A DNA stretch of 64,000 nt from Gorillibacterium timonense (lineage in GTDB: Bacteria > Bacillota > Bacilli > Paenibacillales > NBRC-103111), in contig NZ_LN881724.1 in NCBI RefSeq assembly GCF_001457415.1, forward strand, positions 1,178,001 to 1,242,000, read 5' to 3'. Below the pieces are notes generated by a model that saw only the letters and a list, made by a program, of their open reading frames with translations, had not been told where the DNA came from and searched no databases. This document shows positions 1 to 8,421 of the stretch, piece by piece (position 1 is the stretch's first letter; each line of letters starts with the position of its first letter). The position numbers and the translations under genes are program-made.

Positions 1-602
1 AAAGTATGCTCGGCGGGTTTCTCTTCGCGCTGCTTGCGGTCATTCTGTCGGTCAACTATTCCTTCTACCTGAACCGGTCCGACTTTCTGCAATCGTTCTC
101 GCTCCTGTTCATCGTACTTATGGTGTTTCTTGCTGCGGCTTTCTTGAATTTTCTCTCGATTATGGTCCATCTGCACATGAGCACGTTCCAAATCGTGAAG
201 AACAGCCTGTTGATCACGATCGGCCAACCGATCAACTCAATCATGCTGCTTGTGATGAATGGGGCCATCCTCTTTATTAGTGTAAAATATAACTTCTTGA
301 TCGTCTTTTTCATGGGAAGCATCATGGCGATCGCCTCCTTCTGGAACTTCAACCGTGGTTTTACGAAGATTCAAATGCGCTTTAAGTCAAGCGAAGAGGA
401 TGAAACGGAAGAAGAGAGCGAAGACGAGGGCGACGAAAGAGAATATGAGGACGACGAAAGAGACTATGAGGACGACGAAAGAGAATATGAGGACGACGAA
501 AGAGAATATGAGGACGACGAAAGGGAGAACGAGGAGCAACCGGCATTGCTGACGGACGGAGATCCGAAAGCCGGAACGCCTTCTGAGGAAGAACGCAAAT
601 AG
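1..602 (+). CDS. YesL/DUF624-like membrane protein, 5'-truncated by window
   Basis: The reading frame is open from the first bases, so the gene starts outside the window; the first in-window ATG (base 6) lies inside a hydrophobic segment and is unlikely to be the real start. About four hydrophobic segments are followed by an RGF-T-KIQMRF end and then a very acidic tail. The layout resembles the C-terminal two thirds of DUF624/YesL proteins, which often sit near sugar-uptake genes, but that is from memory. The tail is unusual: a 21-bp unit encoding DEREYED is repeated in frame about five times (432-536). The stop codon TAG (600-602) overlaps the first bases of a palindromic repeat element. Real gene: confident. 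Family: moderate. Confidence 0.7.
   Translation, partial: SMLGGFLFALLAVILSVNYSFYLNRSDFLQSFSLLFIVLMVFLAAAFLNFLSIMVHLHMSTFQIVKNSLLITIGQPINSIMLLVMNGAILFISVKYNFLIVFFMGSIMAIASFWNFNRGFTKIQMRFKSSEEDETEEESEDEGDEREYEDDERDYEDDEREYEDDEREYEDDERENEEQPALLTDGDPKAGTPSEEERK
432..536 (+). repeat. 21-bp in-frame tandem repeat encoding an acidic tail
   Basis: Five consecutive 21-base units beginning GACGAAAGAGAATATGAGG, with units 2 and 5 diverged. Each adds seven residues (D-E-R-E-Y-E-D), so copy-number change keeps the reading frame. This gives a strongly negative, Tyr-containing tail on a membrane protein. Confidence 0.9.
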
Positions 603-695
603 TACGCTGTCAACTCAAAAACCGTGGACTCCGTACGACTTCCCATACCGATTGACGCCGATTTATATCCATTCGATTAAGGTGACAGAGTAATA
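601..695 (-). repeat. Palindromic dispersed repeat (MITE-like), copy 1
   Basis: Reverse-oriented relative to the copies at 2728 and 14572. It begins AGTACGCTGTCAACTC and ends GGTGACAGAGTAATAG, with an internal match to the others (CTTCCCATACCGAT, GACGCCGATT). The first two bases form part of the upstream gene's stop codon. The inner stretch can also fold on itself, so the whole element would make a long RNA hairpin. Copy 1 is the most degraded at its right end. Confidence 0.8.
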
Positions 696-715
696 GAGGT
701 TTCCAGCAGTTGGTC

Positions 716-744
716 TTGCATGAGGGTTAACAAGCGTATATAAT
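716..744 (+). promoter_or_regulatory. SigA-type promoter of 6S RNA
   Basis: TTGCAT (716-721), 17-bp spacer, TATAAT (739-744). Predicted start near 751, just before the sequence recognised as 6S RNA. Confidence 0.8.
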
Positions 745-750
745 GACGAT

Positions 751-942
751 ACTGATAAAAGTCCTGCGGTGTTCGTTATGGTTTTCTGTTGTTTTGAACC
801 AATGACATGTTTCTAGGGAGCCTCATATTGTGGTGCAGCTGACAAGCCCTCTTCGAAGGGATCTCAAAAGCGCGACTGCGGACACCCACCTGCGAGAGCA
901 GGTTTGAAACACTTAAACCGGACGGCACATGCGGGCTACTCA
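751..942 (+). ncRNA. ssrS: 6S RNA
   Basis: Transcript of about 190 nt placed between a near-consensus promoter and an intrinsic terminator. The 5' end AAAGTCCTG matches the start I remember for Gram-positive 6S-1 RNA. The ends pair as expected: AGUCC with GGGCU and GGUG with CAC(A), separated by a 4x4 internal loop. A GNRA/UUCG-like apical hairpin (CCCTCTTCGAAGGG) sits in the middle with purine-rich bubbles on both sides. 6S RNA mimics an open promoter and sequesters housekeeping RNA polymerase in stationary phase. No protein-coding frame is evident. A covariance-model scan would settle the call. Confidence 0.78.
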
Positions 943-951
943 CGAAAAGTC

Positions 952-985
952 AAACCGCCTCTCCTCTAAGGAAAGGCGGTTTTTT
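952..985 (+). terminator. Intrinsic terminator of 6S RNA
   Basis: Stem AAACCGCCT / AGGCGGTTT followed by a run of T. Confidence 0.9.
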
Positions 986-1038
986 CGCATGTTATAACGT
1001 TGAGATGACGCTGGTATGACGGACAAGCGGCGTTATCC

Positions 1039-2568
1039 TCAGCCTAGCGCGAGATCGCTCAGCTTGTGGAAGGTCTCCCGAAGAGTCGGGTAGAGGGAGC
1101 GGTATACCTCATAATAACGCTCATAGGCGATGCGATTCTCTTCGATCGGTTCCACTCGATCGACCACTTGAATCCATTCCTCACAGAGAGCGGTCGTATC
1201 CTTCTGCAATACACCGGATGCGGCCATCACGGCTGCCCCGTAGGCGGGACCGTCCGTCGAATTGACGGTGACGACGGGATACCCGAAGACATCGGCGATC
1301 ATCTGCCGCCAGAACGGGCTGCGCGCTCCGCCGCCGTTTACCCGAAGCTCGTTGACCTCGACGGAAGATTCCTTCATGAGCTCAAGGGAATCTCGGAGGC
1401 CGAATGTGATGCCTTCCATGACTGCGCGGGTGAGATGCGCTTTGGTGTGGCGCAGATTCAAACCAATGAACCCACCGCGCGCCTTCGGATCGGGATGAGG
1501 CACCCGCTCGCCGGTGAGGTAAGGGGCGAAGAGCAAGCCTTCGCTGCCGATAGGGGCTTTTGCGGCAAGCTCGGTCAGCAGATCGTAGACATCGCGGCCT
1601 TCCTGCTCCGCCTGCAGGAGCTCTTCGTGGGCAAAATGGTTCTTCCACCATTGGAAGGAACCGCCGGCTGCCAGCATGACGCCCATGCGATGCCATTTGC
1701 CCGGTACGCCGTGGCAGAAGGAGTGAAGCCTCCGGAGCGGATCCTCCTGATAGGTTTCGTCATGGACGAACACGACGCCGGAGGTTCCCATGGCTACGCT
1801 CGCAATGCCCGGCTTAACTACGCCGACGCCCACCGCCCCGCAAGCTTGATCGCCGCCGCCGGCAACGACGGGCGTTCCAACGGCAAGGCCTGTGGCTTCC
1901 GCTGCAGCGGAAGTGACGGTGCCAACGATATCATTGCTCTCATAGAGGGGTGGAAGCCAGGAGCGCTCGATGCCGAGCTTGTCCAGCACTTCCTGCGACC
2001 AATCCCGCGCGGCCACATCGAGCAGTAGAGTTCCGCTCGCGTCGGCAACGTCGATGCCAAAGCCGTCCGTCAGCATCATCCGGACGTAGTCCTTCGGAAG
2101 CATGATATGAGCGATACGGGCATAGGCCTCCGGTTCATTTTGGCGCAGCCAGACGATCTTCGGCGCCGTGAAACCAGTAAGCGCTTTATTTCCGGTCAAT
2201 TCGCCAAGACGCTCCTTGCCGACGGCATTCTCGATCCATTCGCATTGCTCGGCCGTACGCTGGTCGCACCAGAGCAGGGCGGGGCGGATCACCTGCAGAT
2301 CCTTGTCCAAGAAAACGGAGCCGTGCATCTGGCCGGATAGACCTACGCCAAGTACATCGCTCGCGGTTATTTCCGCTTTTTGCAGGAGCAGTCGAACGCA
2401 TTCCGCGGTTCCCTTCCACCAATCCTCGGGATTCTGCTCCGCCCAGCCCGGATGCGGTTGATAGAGAGGATATTCCACACTTTTTCCGGCTTTTACTTGG
2501 CCGGCTTCATCGACAAGAATGCATTTAACAGCGGATGTGCCTAAATCGACACCCAAAAAGTAACCCAT
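1039..2568 (-). CDS. xylB: Xylulokinase (FGGY kinase)
   Basis: A 509-residue FGGY carbohydrate kinase that phosphorylates D-xylulose to xylulose-5-phosphate, feeding the pentose phosphate pathway in the cytosol. Seen: N-terminal GVDLGTSAVK phosphate loop, WAEQNPEDWW, the xylulokinase signature GLSGQMHG, WCDQRT, and a C-terminal NGGGARSPFWRQM ATP-site motif. Length fits the family. The start is supported by GAGGTG seven bases upstream. It is divergent from the DeoR-type regulator, with an inverted repeat (2699-2723) in the shared interval. No xylose isomerase (xylA) or transporter is adjacent in the window. Confidence 0.95.
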   Translation of the reverse strand: MGYFLGVDLGTSAVKCILVDEAGQVKAGKSVEYPLYQPHPGWAEQNPEDWWKGTAECVRLLLQKAEITASDVLGVGLSGQMHGSVFLDKDLQVIRPALLWCDQRTAEQCEWIENAVGKERLGELTGNKALTGFTAPKIVWLRQNEPEAYARIAHIMLPKDYVRMMLTDGFGIDVADASGTLLLDVAARDWSQEVLDKLGIERSWLPPLYESNDIVGTVTSAAAEATGLAVGTPVVAGGGDQACGAVGVGVVKPGIASVAMGTSGVVFVHDETYQEDPLRRLHSFCHGVPGKWHRMGVMLAAGGSFQWWKNHFAHEELLQAEQEGRDVYDLLTELAAKAPIGSEGLLFAPYLTGERVPHPDPKARGGFIGLNLRHTKAHLTRAVMEGITFGLRDSLELMKESSVEVNELRVNGGGARSPFWRQMIADVFGYPVVTVNSTDGPAYGAAVMAASGVLQKDTTALCEEWIQVVDRVEPIEENRIAYERYYEVYRSLYPTLRETFHKLSDLALG

Positions 2569-2698
2569 GCTTTCACCTCATCATAGTATCGATTGCCCAT
2601 TGCCCTACAGGAGTCCAAAAGAGGATCGGAGGTCAGCGGTATTCGCGCAGGGACTCTGCTATAATTATATTCGAATTGTTGGGGCGAAAATCCTGCTG

Positions 2699-2723
2699 AC
2701 TTTGTAAATTAAATGAACAAAGT
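2699..2723. promoter_or_regulatory. Inverted-repeat operator candidate between xylB and DeoR gene
   Basis: ACTTTGT and ACAAAGT arms (7 bp, perfect) separated by 11 AT-rich bases. The spacing and the AACAAA/TTTGTT character resemble ROK/XylR-type operators, but the only regulator gene next to it encodes a DeoR-family protein. Confidence 0.4.
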
Positions 2724-2727
2724 AATA

Positions 2728-2822
2728 AGTATGCTGTCAGCCCTAATCATGTGGATTTGAATCGGCGTCAATGGGTATGGGAAGTTGTGCGGATACCAAG
2801 GTTATTAAGCTGACAGCGTACA
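2728..2822 (+). repeat. Palindromic dispersed repeat (MITE-like), copy 2
   Basis: Starts AGTATGCTGTCAG and ends CTGACAGCGTACA, so the termini are inverted repeats. The interior GTGGATTTGAATCGGCGTC and GGTATGGGAAGTTGTGCGG matches copy 3. It lies in the leader region of the DeoR-type gene and may affect its expression through RNA structure. Confidence 0.85.
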
Positions 2823-2864
2823 TAGTGAACTCTATTATCGTCGACGAAGGAGACGGACGAGCGA

Positions 2865-3641
2865 ATGTTTGCGGAAGAGAGGCAAAATCGAATCCTGGAA
2901 TTGGTAAACCGGAACGGGAAGGCCGCGGTTTTGGAGCTGAGTGAAACCCTCGGAGTGTCGCCGGTTACGATCCGCCGCGATCTTGAACGGCTGGAGGAGG
3001 AAGGGCATCTATACCGGACCCACGGAGGCGCTTTGTCGCTTGAAATGGGGGGGAGGGAGACGGCGCATGAGCGTTCCTTCTCCGAGAAAGAGGAAGCGTT
3101 CGCCGCCGAGAAAATGCGAATCGCCGAAGCGGCGGCGGCGCTTGTGCAGGACGGAGACTCCCTCTTGCTCACGCCGGGAACGACGAACATGCTGCTCGCA
3201 GGCCGCTTGAAGGGGAAGCAGGCGCTCAGTGTCGTCACCAATGCCGCGAATATCGCCTCAAGCGTAGCGGGTCAGACGGATTGGAATGTGATTCTCACCG
3301 GCGGCAAGATCCGACCGCAATCCTATGCGCTCGTTGGACCCCTCGCAGAAGAGAGCCTGGAGAAGATTCGAGCGGACAAGCTGTTTCTCGGCATCGACGG
3401 GTTGGACTTCAAGAACGGGCTTACAACGCCGAGCCTGGAGGAAGCCAGTGTTAACCGCAAGATGGTCTCTCTCGCCAAGCAAGTGATTGTGGTGACCGAC
3501 CACAGCAAATTTGGCAAAACCGCCTTTTCTCGCATCGCAGAGCTAAGCTCGGTTGATATTCTGGTGACGGACAAAGGGCTTGCCGATGAGTATGCCGACT
3601 TCATCCGCAGGGAGACGGATATTCGGCTTATCCTGGTCTGA
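2865..3641 (+). CDS. DeoR/GlpR-family transcriptional regulator
   Basis: A 258-residue regulator. Residues 1-57 form the DeoR winged helix-turn-helix (EERQNRILELVNRNG, SPVTIRRDLERLEEEG, RTHGGAL). The rest is the DeoRC sugar-phosphate sensor domain, with GTT near the phosphate site, LTGGKIRPQSYALVGP and the late VVTDHSKFGKTAF motif. These proteins usually repress a sugar operon until a phosphorylated sugar binds. It is located between xylB and the gal operon, so either could be the target; the palindrome in the gal promoter is the better candidate site. The start has GAAGGAGA upstream. Confidence 0.92.
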   Translation: MFAEERQNRILELVNRNGKAAVLELSETLGVSPVTIRRDLERLEEEGHLYRTHGGALSLEMGGRETAHERSFSEKEEAFAAEKMRIAEAAAALVQDGDSLLLTPGTTNMLLAGRLKGKQALSVVTNAANIASSVAGQTDWNVILTGGKIRPQSYALVGPLAEESLEKIRADKLFLGIDGLDFKNGLTTPSLEEASVNRKMVSLAKQVIVVTDHSKFGKTAFSRIAELSSVDILVTDKGLADEYADFIRRETDIRLILV

Positions 3642-3735
3642 TCAGGCTTGGGCTGAATGTCTTGTTTCTGGCTGACACGGACATTTGATGTTGTTTCAAG
3701 TACGGGGAGCTGCGTTCGGTGATGAGAAATGACTA

Positions 3736-3764
3736 TTGACCGTTAATGGTGCGGGTAGTACAAT
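3736..3764 (+). promoter_or_regulatory. SigA promoter of the gal operon
   Basis: TTGACC (3736-3741), 17-bp spacer, TACAAT (3759-3764), predicted start near 3771. It overlaps the upstream in-frame extension of galK, which rules out a start before about 3771. Confidence 0.85.
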
Positions 3765-3774
3765 GAAAACGAAC

Positions 3775-3790
3775 ATAAATGATCATTTAT
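3775..3790. promoter_or_regulatory. Perfect 16-bp palindromic operator candidate at gal +1
   Basis: ATAAATGATCATTTAT, a perfect palindrome beginning about four bases after the predicted transcription start. A bound repressor here would block transcription of galKET. The DeoR-type regulator encoded about 130 bp upstream is the obvious candidate ligand-binding partner, but this is inferred. Confidence 0.65.
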
Positions 3791-3858
3791 TATCACAAAA
3801 GAAACCTATCATCGCAGTATCATTCCCTAAACGAAGAAATACGAAAGAGGTGCGAAGG

Positions 3859-5025
3859 ATGGCAGAGCTTAAAGAGCTGAAGCGGACTTTCGTCGAGCGG
3901 TTTGGCGGAACGGAAGAAGGAATTGAAAGCTACTTTGCCCCAGGACGGGTCAACCTGATTGGCGAGCATACCGATTACAATGGAGGATATGTGTTCCCAG
4001 CGGCGTTGACCTTCGGAACGACGATGCTTCTGCGCAAACGCGAGGACGATATCATCCGATTCGCCTCCGGCAACTTCTCGACAACGGCTGAGATAACACT
4101 CAAGGATGCCAAGAACGTGAAGGAGCACGACTGGATCAACTACCCGAAGGCGGTGCTTGTGCATCTGGCCAAGCGCGGCTATACCTTCGGCGGCTATGAT
4201 GTGTATTACTTAGGCGAAATTCCGAACGGAGCTGGCTTGTCCTCCTCCGCCTCTATTCAATTGGTTACCGAGTTCGGCTTCATAACGGCGGAAGGGCATC
4301 CGGTTGACCGGGTCCAGCTCGCTCTCATCGCTCAGGAGTCGGAGAATCAGTTCATGGGCGTGAACTGTGGCATCATGGATCAGTTTACGGTAGCGAACGG
4401 CAAGAAGGATCATGCGATCCTGCTTAAATGCAATACGCTGGATTACGAGCTCGTCCCGTTCAAAGCGGACGGCTGTAAGCTTGTGATCGGCAACACCAAC
4501 AAGCGGCGCGGACTTGTCGATTCGGAATACAATGCCCGCCGCGCCCAATGCGAGGAAGCCGTCGCTTCCATGCGGCAGGCGTTCCCGGACCTTCAGTTCC
4601 TGGGAGAGCTGAATGCCGTTCAACTGAAGGAGAACGAGCATCTCATTCCCGACGAAACGGTGAAGAAACGCGCCCGTCACGTTATTGAAGAGAACGATCG
4701 CGTACTGGCATCGGTCAAGGCGCTCAAGGAATCCGATCTTGAAGCCTTCGGCAAGCTGATGATCGCTTCGCACAATTCCTTGCGCGACCAATATGAAGTC
4801 ACCTGCAAGGAGCTCGACGTGATGGTGGAGGAAGCGCTCAAGGTTCCCGGTGTGCTCGGCTCCCGGATGACCGGTGCCGGCTTTGGCGGCTGCACGGTCT
4901 CTCTCGTGAAGAACGAAGCCGTTGACGCCTTTATCGCTTCGGTGGGCAAGGCTTATGCAGAACGGACCGATTACAAAGCTGACTTCTATGTGGGCGAGAT
5001 TGGCGACGGAGCCAAAGCTCTGTAA
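3859..5025 (+). CDS. galK: Galactokinase
   Basis: A 388-residue GHMP kinase that phosphorylates alpha-D-galactose at C1 with ATP, the first Leloir step. Seen: galactokinase signature GRVNLIGEHTDYNGGYV near the N terminus, the GHMP ATP loop GAGLSSSAS, the catalytic-region CGIMDQF, and C-terminal GSRMTGAGFGGC. The frame is open further upstream, but the gal promoter lies in that part, and AAGAGGTGCGAAGG directly precedes the ATG at 3859. First gene of galK-galE-galT. Confidence 0.97.
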   Translation: MAELKELKRTFVERFGGTEEGIESYFAPGRVNLIGEHTDYNGGYVFPAALTFGTTMLLRKREDDIIRFASGNFSTTAEITLKDAKNVKEHDWINYPKAVLVHLAKRGYTFGGYDVYYLGEIPNGAGLSSSASIQLVTEFGFITAEGHPVDRVQLALIAQESENQFMGVNCGIMDQFTVANGKKDHAILLKCNTLDYELVPFKADGCKLVIGNTNKRRGLVDSEYNARRAQCEEAVASMRQAFPDLQFLGELNAVQLKENEHLIPDETVKKRARHVIEENDRVLASVKALKESDLEAFGKLMIASHNSLRDQYEVTCKELDVMVEEALKVPGVLGSRMTGAGFGGCTVSLVKNEAVDAFIASVGKAYAERTDYKADFYVGEIGDGAKAL

Positions 5026-5129
5026 GAGGGTAACAAGAATGCGGCAAAGGCAAGGATAGCTGCATTCATTCGATAGTGGAGGCAAGTTCGATCATTCCGG
5101 CCTAACCGGACAACTTGGAGGGAATAATC

Positions 5130-6116
5130 ATGGCAATTATGGTGACAGGCGGAGCCGGGTATATCGGCTCACATATGGTAGCGGAATTGCTTCGTCTCGG
5201 AGAAGAAGTCGTCATCGTGGACAGCTTGGAAACCGGACATCGCGATGCGGTGCTAGGAGGCAAGCTTTATGTCGGCGACTTGCGCGACAAGGAAGTTCTC
5301 GATAAGGCGTTTGGAGAGAATGACATCGAGGCGGTCATTCACTTTGCGGCCAACTCGCTTGTAGGCGAAAGCATGAGCAACCCGGGCAAATACTATCACA
5401 ATAATGTCTACGGAACATTGTGCCTGCTTGAGAAGATGCAGCAATACGGCGTGAACAAAATCGTCTTCTCCTCGACAGCCGCGACCTACGGAGAGCCGGA
5501 ACGGACCCCGATCTCCGAGGATGACCGCACGTTCCCGACGAATACCTACGGCGAAACCAAGCTGGCGATGGAGAAAATGATGAAGTGGTTCGATACCGCT
5601 CACGGAGTCAAATACGTATCGCTGCGCTACTTCAACGCATGCGGAGCCCACGAGAGCGGCAAAATCGGCGAGGATCACGCTCCGGAAACCCACCTCATCC
5701 CGCTTGTTCTCCAAGTCCCGCTTGGCAAGCGCGAGTTCATCTCCATCTACGGCGAGGATTACCCGACACCGGACGGGACCTGCATCCGCGATTATCTGCA
5801 TGTATCCGATCTGGCGAGCGCTCACGTGCTGGCGCTCGGACGCCTCCGCAGCGGTGGAGACAGCGCGGTGTATAACCTCGGCAGCGGCCGAGGATACTCG
5901 GTGAAGGAGATCATCGAGGTCGCCCGCAAAGTGACGGGGCATCCGATTCCGGCCAAAGCGGAAGCCCGCCGTGCCGGGGATCCGGCCGAGCTGATCGCAT
6001 CCTCGGCCAAAGCGGAGCGGGAGCTCGGCTGGGTCCGCAAGATGGACCGGCTGGAGGACATCATCGCATCGGCTTGGAAATGGCATCGCGAGCATCCGAG
6101 CGGTTATCAGGCTTAA
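5130..6116 (+). CDS. galE: UDP-glucose 4-epimerase
   Basis: A 328-residue extended SDR enzyme interconverting UDP-galactose and UDP-glucose with bound NAD. Seen: Rossmann GGAGYIGSH, FAANSLVGES, the catalytic TYGETK (Y-x3-K), the SLRYFNACGA segment and DGTCIRDYLHVSDLA, all typical of GalE. The start at 5130 has GGAGGGA nine bases upstream; an in-frame ATG at 5115 would itself contain that ribosome site. It lies about 100 bp after galK and about 120 bp before galT. It recycles the UDP-sugar used by GalT and supplies UDP-Gal for glycosylation when galactose is absent. Confidence 0.97.
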   Translation: MAIMVTGGAGYIGSHMVAELLRLGEEVVIVDSLETGHRDAVLGGKLYVGDLRDKEVLDKAFGENDIEAVIHFAANSLVGESMSNPGKYYHNNVYGTLCLLEKMQQYGVNKIVFSSTAATYGEPERTPISEDDRTFPTNTYGETKLAMEKMMKWFDTAHGVKYVSLRYFNACGAHESGKIGEDHAPETHLIPLVLQVPLGKREFISIYGEDYPTPDGTCIRDYLHVSDLASAHVLALGRLRSGGDSAVYNLGSGRGYSVKEIIEVARKVTGHPIPAKAEARRAGDPAELIASSAKAERELGWVRKMDRLEDIIASAWKWHREHPSGYQA

Positions 6117-6234
6117 GATTACCCACCGGCTCATGGGGGAGATCCCCGAACAGGCGCCGTATAGGAGGAGACCGGGATCGGCTGCGGTCTCCTCATTCGA
6201 TAGGCGTCTGGTTTATCCAGAGGAGGATAACAGC

Positions 6235-7788
6235 ATGGATATCAAACTGGAGATTGCCCGCCTGCTTCAATTCGGCGTTCAACGCGGTTTTTTAGGAGAA
6301 GGCGACGAGATCGTTGCCCAGAATGCTCTGCTTGATCTGCTGCAGGTAGACGAACCTTATGCGGGAGAGATCCCGGATGAGCGGCTCACCGCACCGGTCT
6401 CCATTCTGGAGCATATTCTTGATTATGCAGCGGAACAGGGCATTCTTCCCGAGAACAACACGACGCAGCGGGATTTACTGGACGCCCGCATCATGGGTCT
6501 TCTCTTGCCTCGCCAATCGGAAGTCGCGAAGACCTTCCGGCAGCTCGCCGCACAAGCCCCTGAGAAGGCGACCGATTGGTTCTACCAGCTATCGACCGAT
6601 TCCAACTACATTCGGATGGACCGCATCCGCAAGAATGAGATGTGGCTTGCTCCGACCGAATACGGAGATCTGGAGATCACCGTCAATCTCTCCAAGCCGG
6701 AAAAGGATCCGAAGGAAATCGCAGCGGAGCGAAACGCGCCGCAAAGCCGTTATCCGAAGTGTCTCCTGTGCCTGGAGAACATTGGATACGCCGGACGACT
6801 CAATCATCCCGCTCGGCAAAATCACCGGGTGATTCCGCTTGGGCTTAACGGGGAGCCATGGTTTCTGCAATATTCTCCCTACATCTACTATAATGAGCAT
6901 TGTATCGTCTTCAGTCGGGAGCATGTCCCGATGAAGGTGAGCCGCAACTCATTCGTCCGCCTTTTGTCCTTTGTCGGGCAAATGCCGCATTACTTCATCG
7001 GCTCCAATGCCGATCTTCCGATCGTAGGTGGTTCCATCCTTAGCCATGACCACTTCCAGGGAGGGCGGCACGTCTTCCCGATGGAGAAGGCTCCGGTAGA
7101 AAGTTCCTTCCAGCACAACGATTATCCGGGCGTAAGCATCGGCATCGTGAAATGGCCAATGTCGGTCATCCGCATTTCGGGTGATAACCCGGATCACCTG
7201 ATCGAACTGGCAGACACCCTCCTCACCCTGTGGCGCGCTTACAGTGATCCTCAAGCCGATGTTCTCGCCTTCAGCCGAAGCGATGAAGGGGAAGTTCTCC
7301 ATAATACGATCACCCCGATCGCCCGGCGAAATCTGAAGGGAGAATACGAGCTGGATTTGGTTCTCCGCAACAACCGGACGACAGAGGAGCATCCGCTCGG
7401 GCTGTTCCATCCCCATGCCGATCTGCATCATATCAAGAAAGAAAATATCGGCTTGATCGAAGTGATGGGACTGGCCGTTCTGCCCGGTCGTTTGAAGGAT
7501 GAGATCGAGGCGATCGCAGAATGGCTGGTGGAAGCGTCCCAACTCTCCGCAGCTCCGGCCATAGCGGAGGGAAGTCCGCTCGCGAAGCATGCGGAATGGA
7601 TGGAGCAGCTGCGGAAGGAATACAAGTCTCTAACCAAAGAGCAAGCTCTTGAAGCCGTTCGGCGGGAAGTCGGGAGCAAGTTTGCCCGCGTCTTGCTCGA
7701 CGCAGGGGTCTATAAGCGCGACAACAGCGGTCGTGCCGGATTCTCTCGCTTTATGGAGCATGCGGGCTTTGCTCCGGTTGCCGATTGA
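6235..7788 (+). CDS. galT: UDP-glucose--hexose-1-phosphate uridylyltransferase, class II
   Basis: A 517-residue GalT of the long Firmicute type (class II), transferring UMP between UDP-glucose and galactose-1-phosphate. Seen: SRYPKCLLCLENIGYAGRL, LGLNGEPWFLQYSPYIYYNEHCI, a SHDHFQGGRHVFPME segment and a LFHPHADLHHIKKENIGLIEVMG segment with several candidate active-site histidines. AGGAGG precedes the ATG at 6235; the frame extends about 34 codons upstream without a ribosome site. Completes the Leloir set with galK and galE. No terminator is obvious after it. Confidence 0.95.
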   Translation: MDIKLEIARLLQFGVQRGFLGEGDEIVAQNALLDLLQVDEPYAGEIPDERLTAPVSILEHILDYAAEQGILPENNTTQRDLLDARIMGLLLPRQSEVAKTFRQLAAQAPEKATDWFYQLSTDSNYIRMDRIRKNEMWLAPTEYGDLEITVNLSKPEKDPKEIAAERNAPQSRYPKCLLCLENIGYAGRLNHPARQNHRVIPLGLNGEPWFLQYSPYIYYNEHCIVFSREHVPMKVSRNSFVRLLSFVGQMPHYFIGSNADLPIVGGSILSHDHFQGGRHVFPMEKAPVESSFQHNDYPGVSIGIVKWPMSVIRISGDNPDHLIELADTLLTLWRAYSDPQADVLAFSRSDEGEVLHNTITPIARRNLKGEYELDLVLRNNRTTEEHPLGLFHPHADLHHIKKENIGLIEVMGLAVLPGRLKDEIEAIAEWLVEASQLSAAPAIAEGSPLAKHAEWMEQLRKEYKSLTKEQALEAVRREVGSKFARVLLDAGVYKRDNSGRAGFSRFMEHAGFAPVAD

Positions 7789-7914
7789 CAGTCGGCAGCT
7801 CAAGAAACCGCTTCCTTCCCTCTTTTGCTTTAACCGAAACAATGGTAAAATTAATAGAGAAATCATCCGGTGTTCACGCACCGGCTCAGGAAGATGGTTG
7901 AGGAGGGCAAGGCA

Positions 7915-8298
7915 TTGTTGAAAAGGACGTTGGTCGGCTTGATTCGCAGCCACGAAAGCACCGGTGAAAATGCGAAGGAGCCGGAACTGAAGACCAAGCA
8001 CTACAAGCTTCCCAAGGACAAGCTTTGGGAGGAAGTCATCAGCATGCTCAAAAAGCTGAAGGGGTATACCATCCTTCACGAGGTTCAGAATGTCGGCGAG
8101 ATCGTGGTCGAGAAGAGAACTGCTTTCGGACGCACGCAGGACATCACCCTAACCTTATTCCGCATCACTCCGTTGGAATCGGCCATTGACATTTATTCCG
8201 CCTCCCGGGGAAATCTGGGGGATCTCGGATCCAACTATCGCAACATTACCGAGATTTACAAGCATTTGGACAAGAGGCTGGCCCAATACAAGCTGTAA
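7915..8298 (+). CDS. DUF1499-family protein
   Basis: About 127 residues using a TTG start preceded by AGGAGGG at the right distance; in-frame GTG 7870 and ATG 7894 lack a ribosome site. The C-terminal half (residues in DITLTLFRI, SAIDIYSASRGNLGDLGSNYRNI, YKHLDKRL) matches my memory of DUF1499, small proteins of unknown role often near membrane or stress genes. No signal peptide or membrane span is seen with this start. It lies after galT but may have its own promoter. Function unknown. Confidence 0.72.
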   Translation: MLKRTLVGLIRSHESTGENAKEPELKTKHYKLPKDKLWEEVISMLKKLKGYTILHEVQNVGEIVVEKRTAFGRTQDITLTLFRITPLESAIDIYSASRGNLGDLGSNYRNITEIYKHLDKRLAQYKL

Positions 8299-8357
8299 GT
8301 CAACCTGCTCCCGGGCTATTGCTGGGGGCTTTTCTTTTCAGATACGCATCCCTTCGC

Positions 8358-8391
8358 AAAAAGACCTCCAAGCGCATAGCGCTTAGAGGTC
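8358..8391 (-). terminator. Intrinsic terminator of tpx
   Basis: Stem GACCTC-AGCGC / GCGCT-GAGGTC, followed on the minus strand by TTTTT. Confidence 0.85.
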
Positions 8392-8421
8392 TGAAACACT
8401 CTTGTACGGTTACCGTTCCCA

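Noticed and set aside
355..646. Alternative frames through the 21-bp tandem repeat
   Set aside because: Low-complexity shadows of the acidic tail repeat with no start support.
2740..2790. Resemblance of the repeat interior (AATCRTGTGGATWTG) to a purine riboswitch
   Set aside because: Only one short block matches and the same sequence occurs in all three dispersed copies with inverted termini, so a mobile repeat explains it.
3736..3858. Longer galK N terminus
   Set aside because: The extension contains the operon promoter and operator and has no ribosome site.
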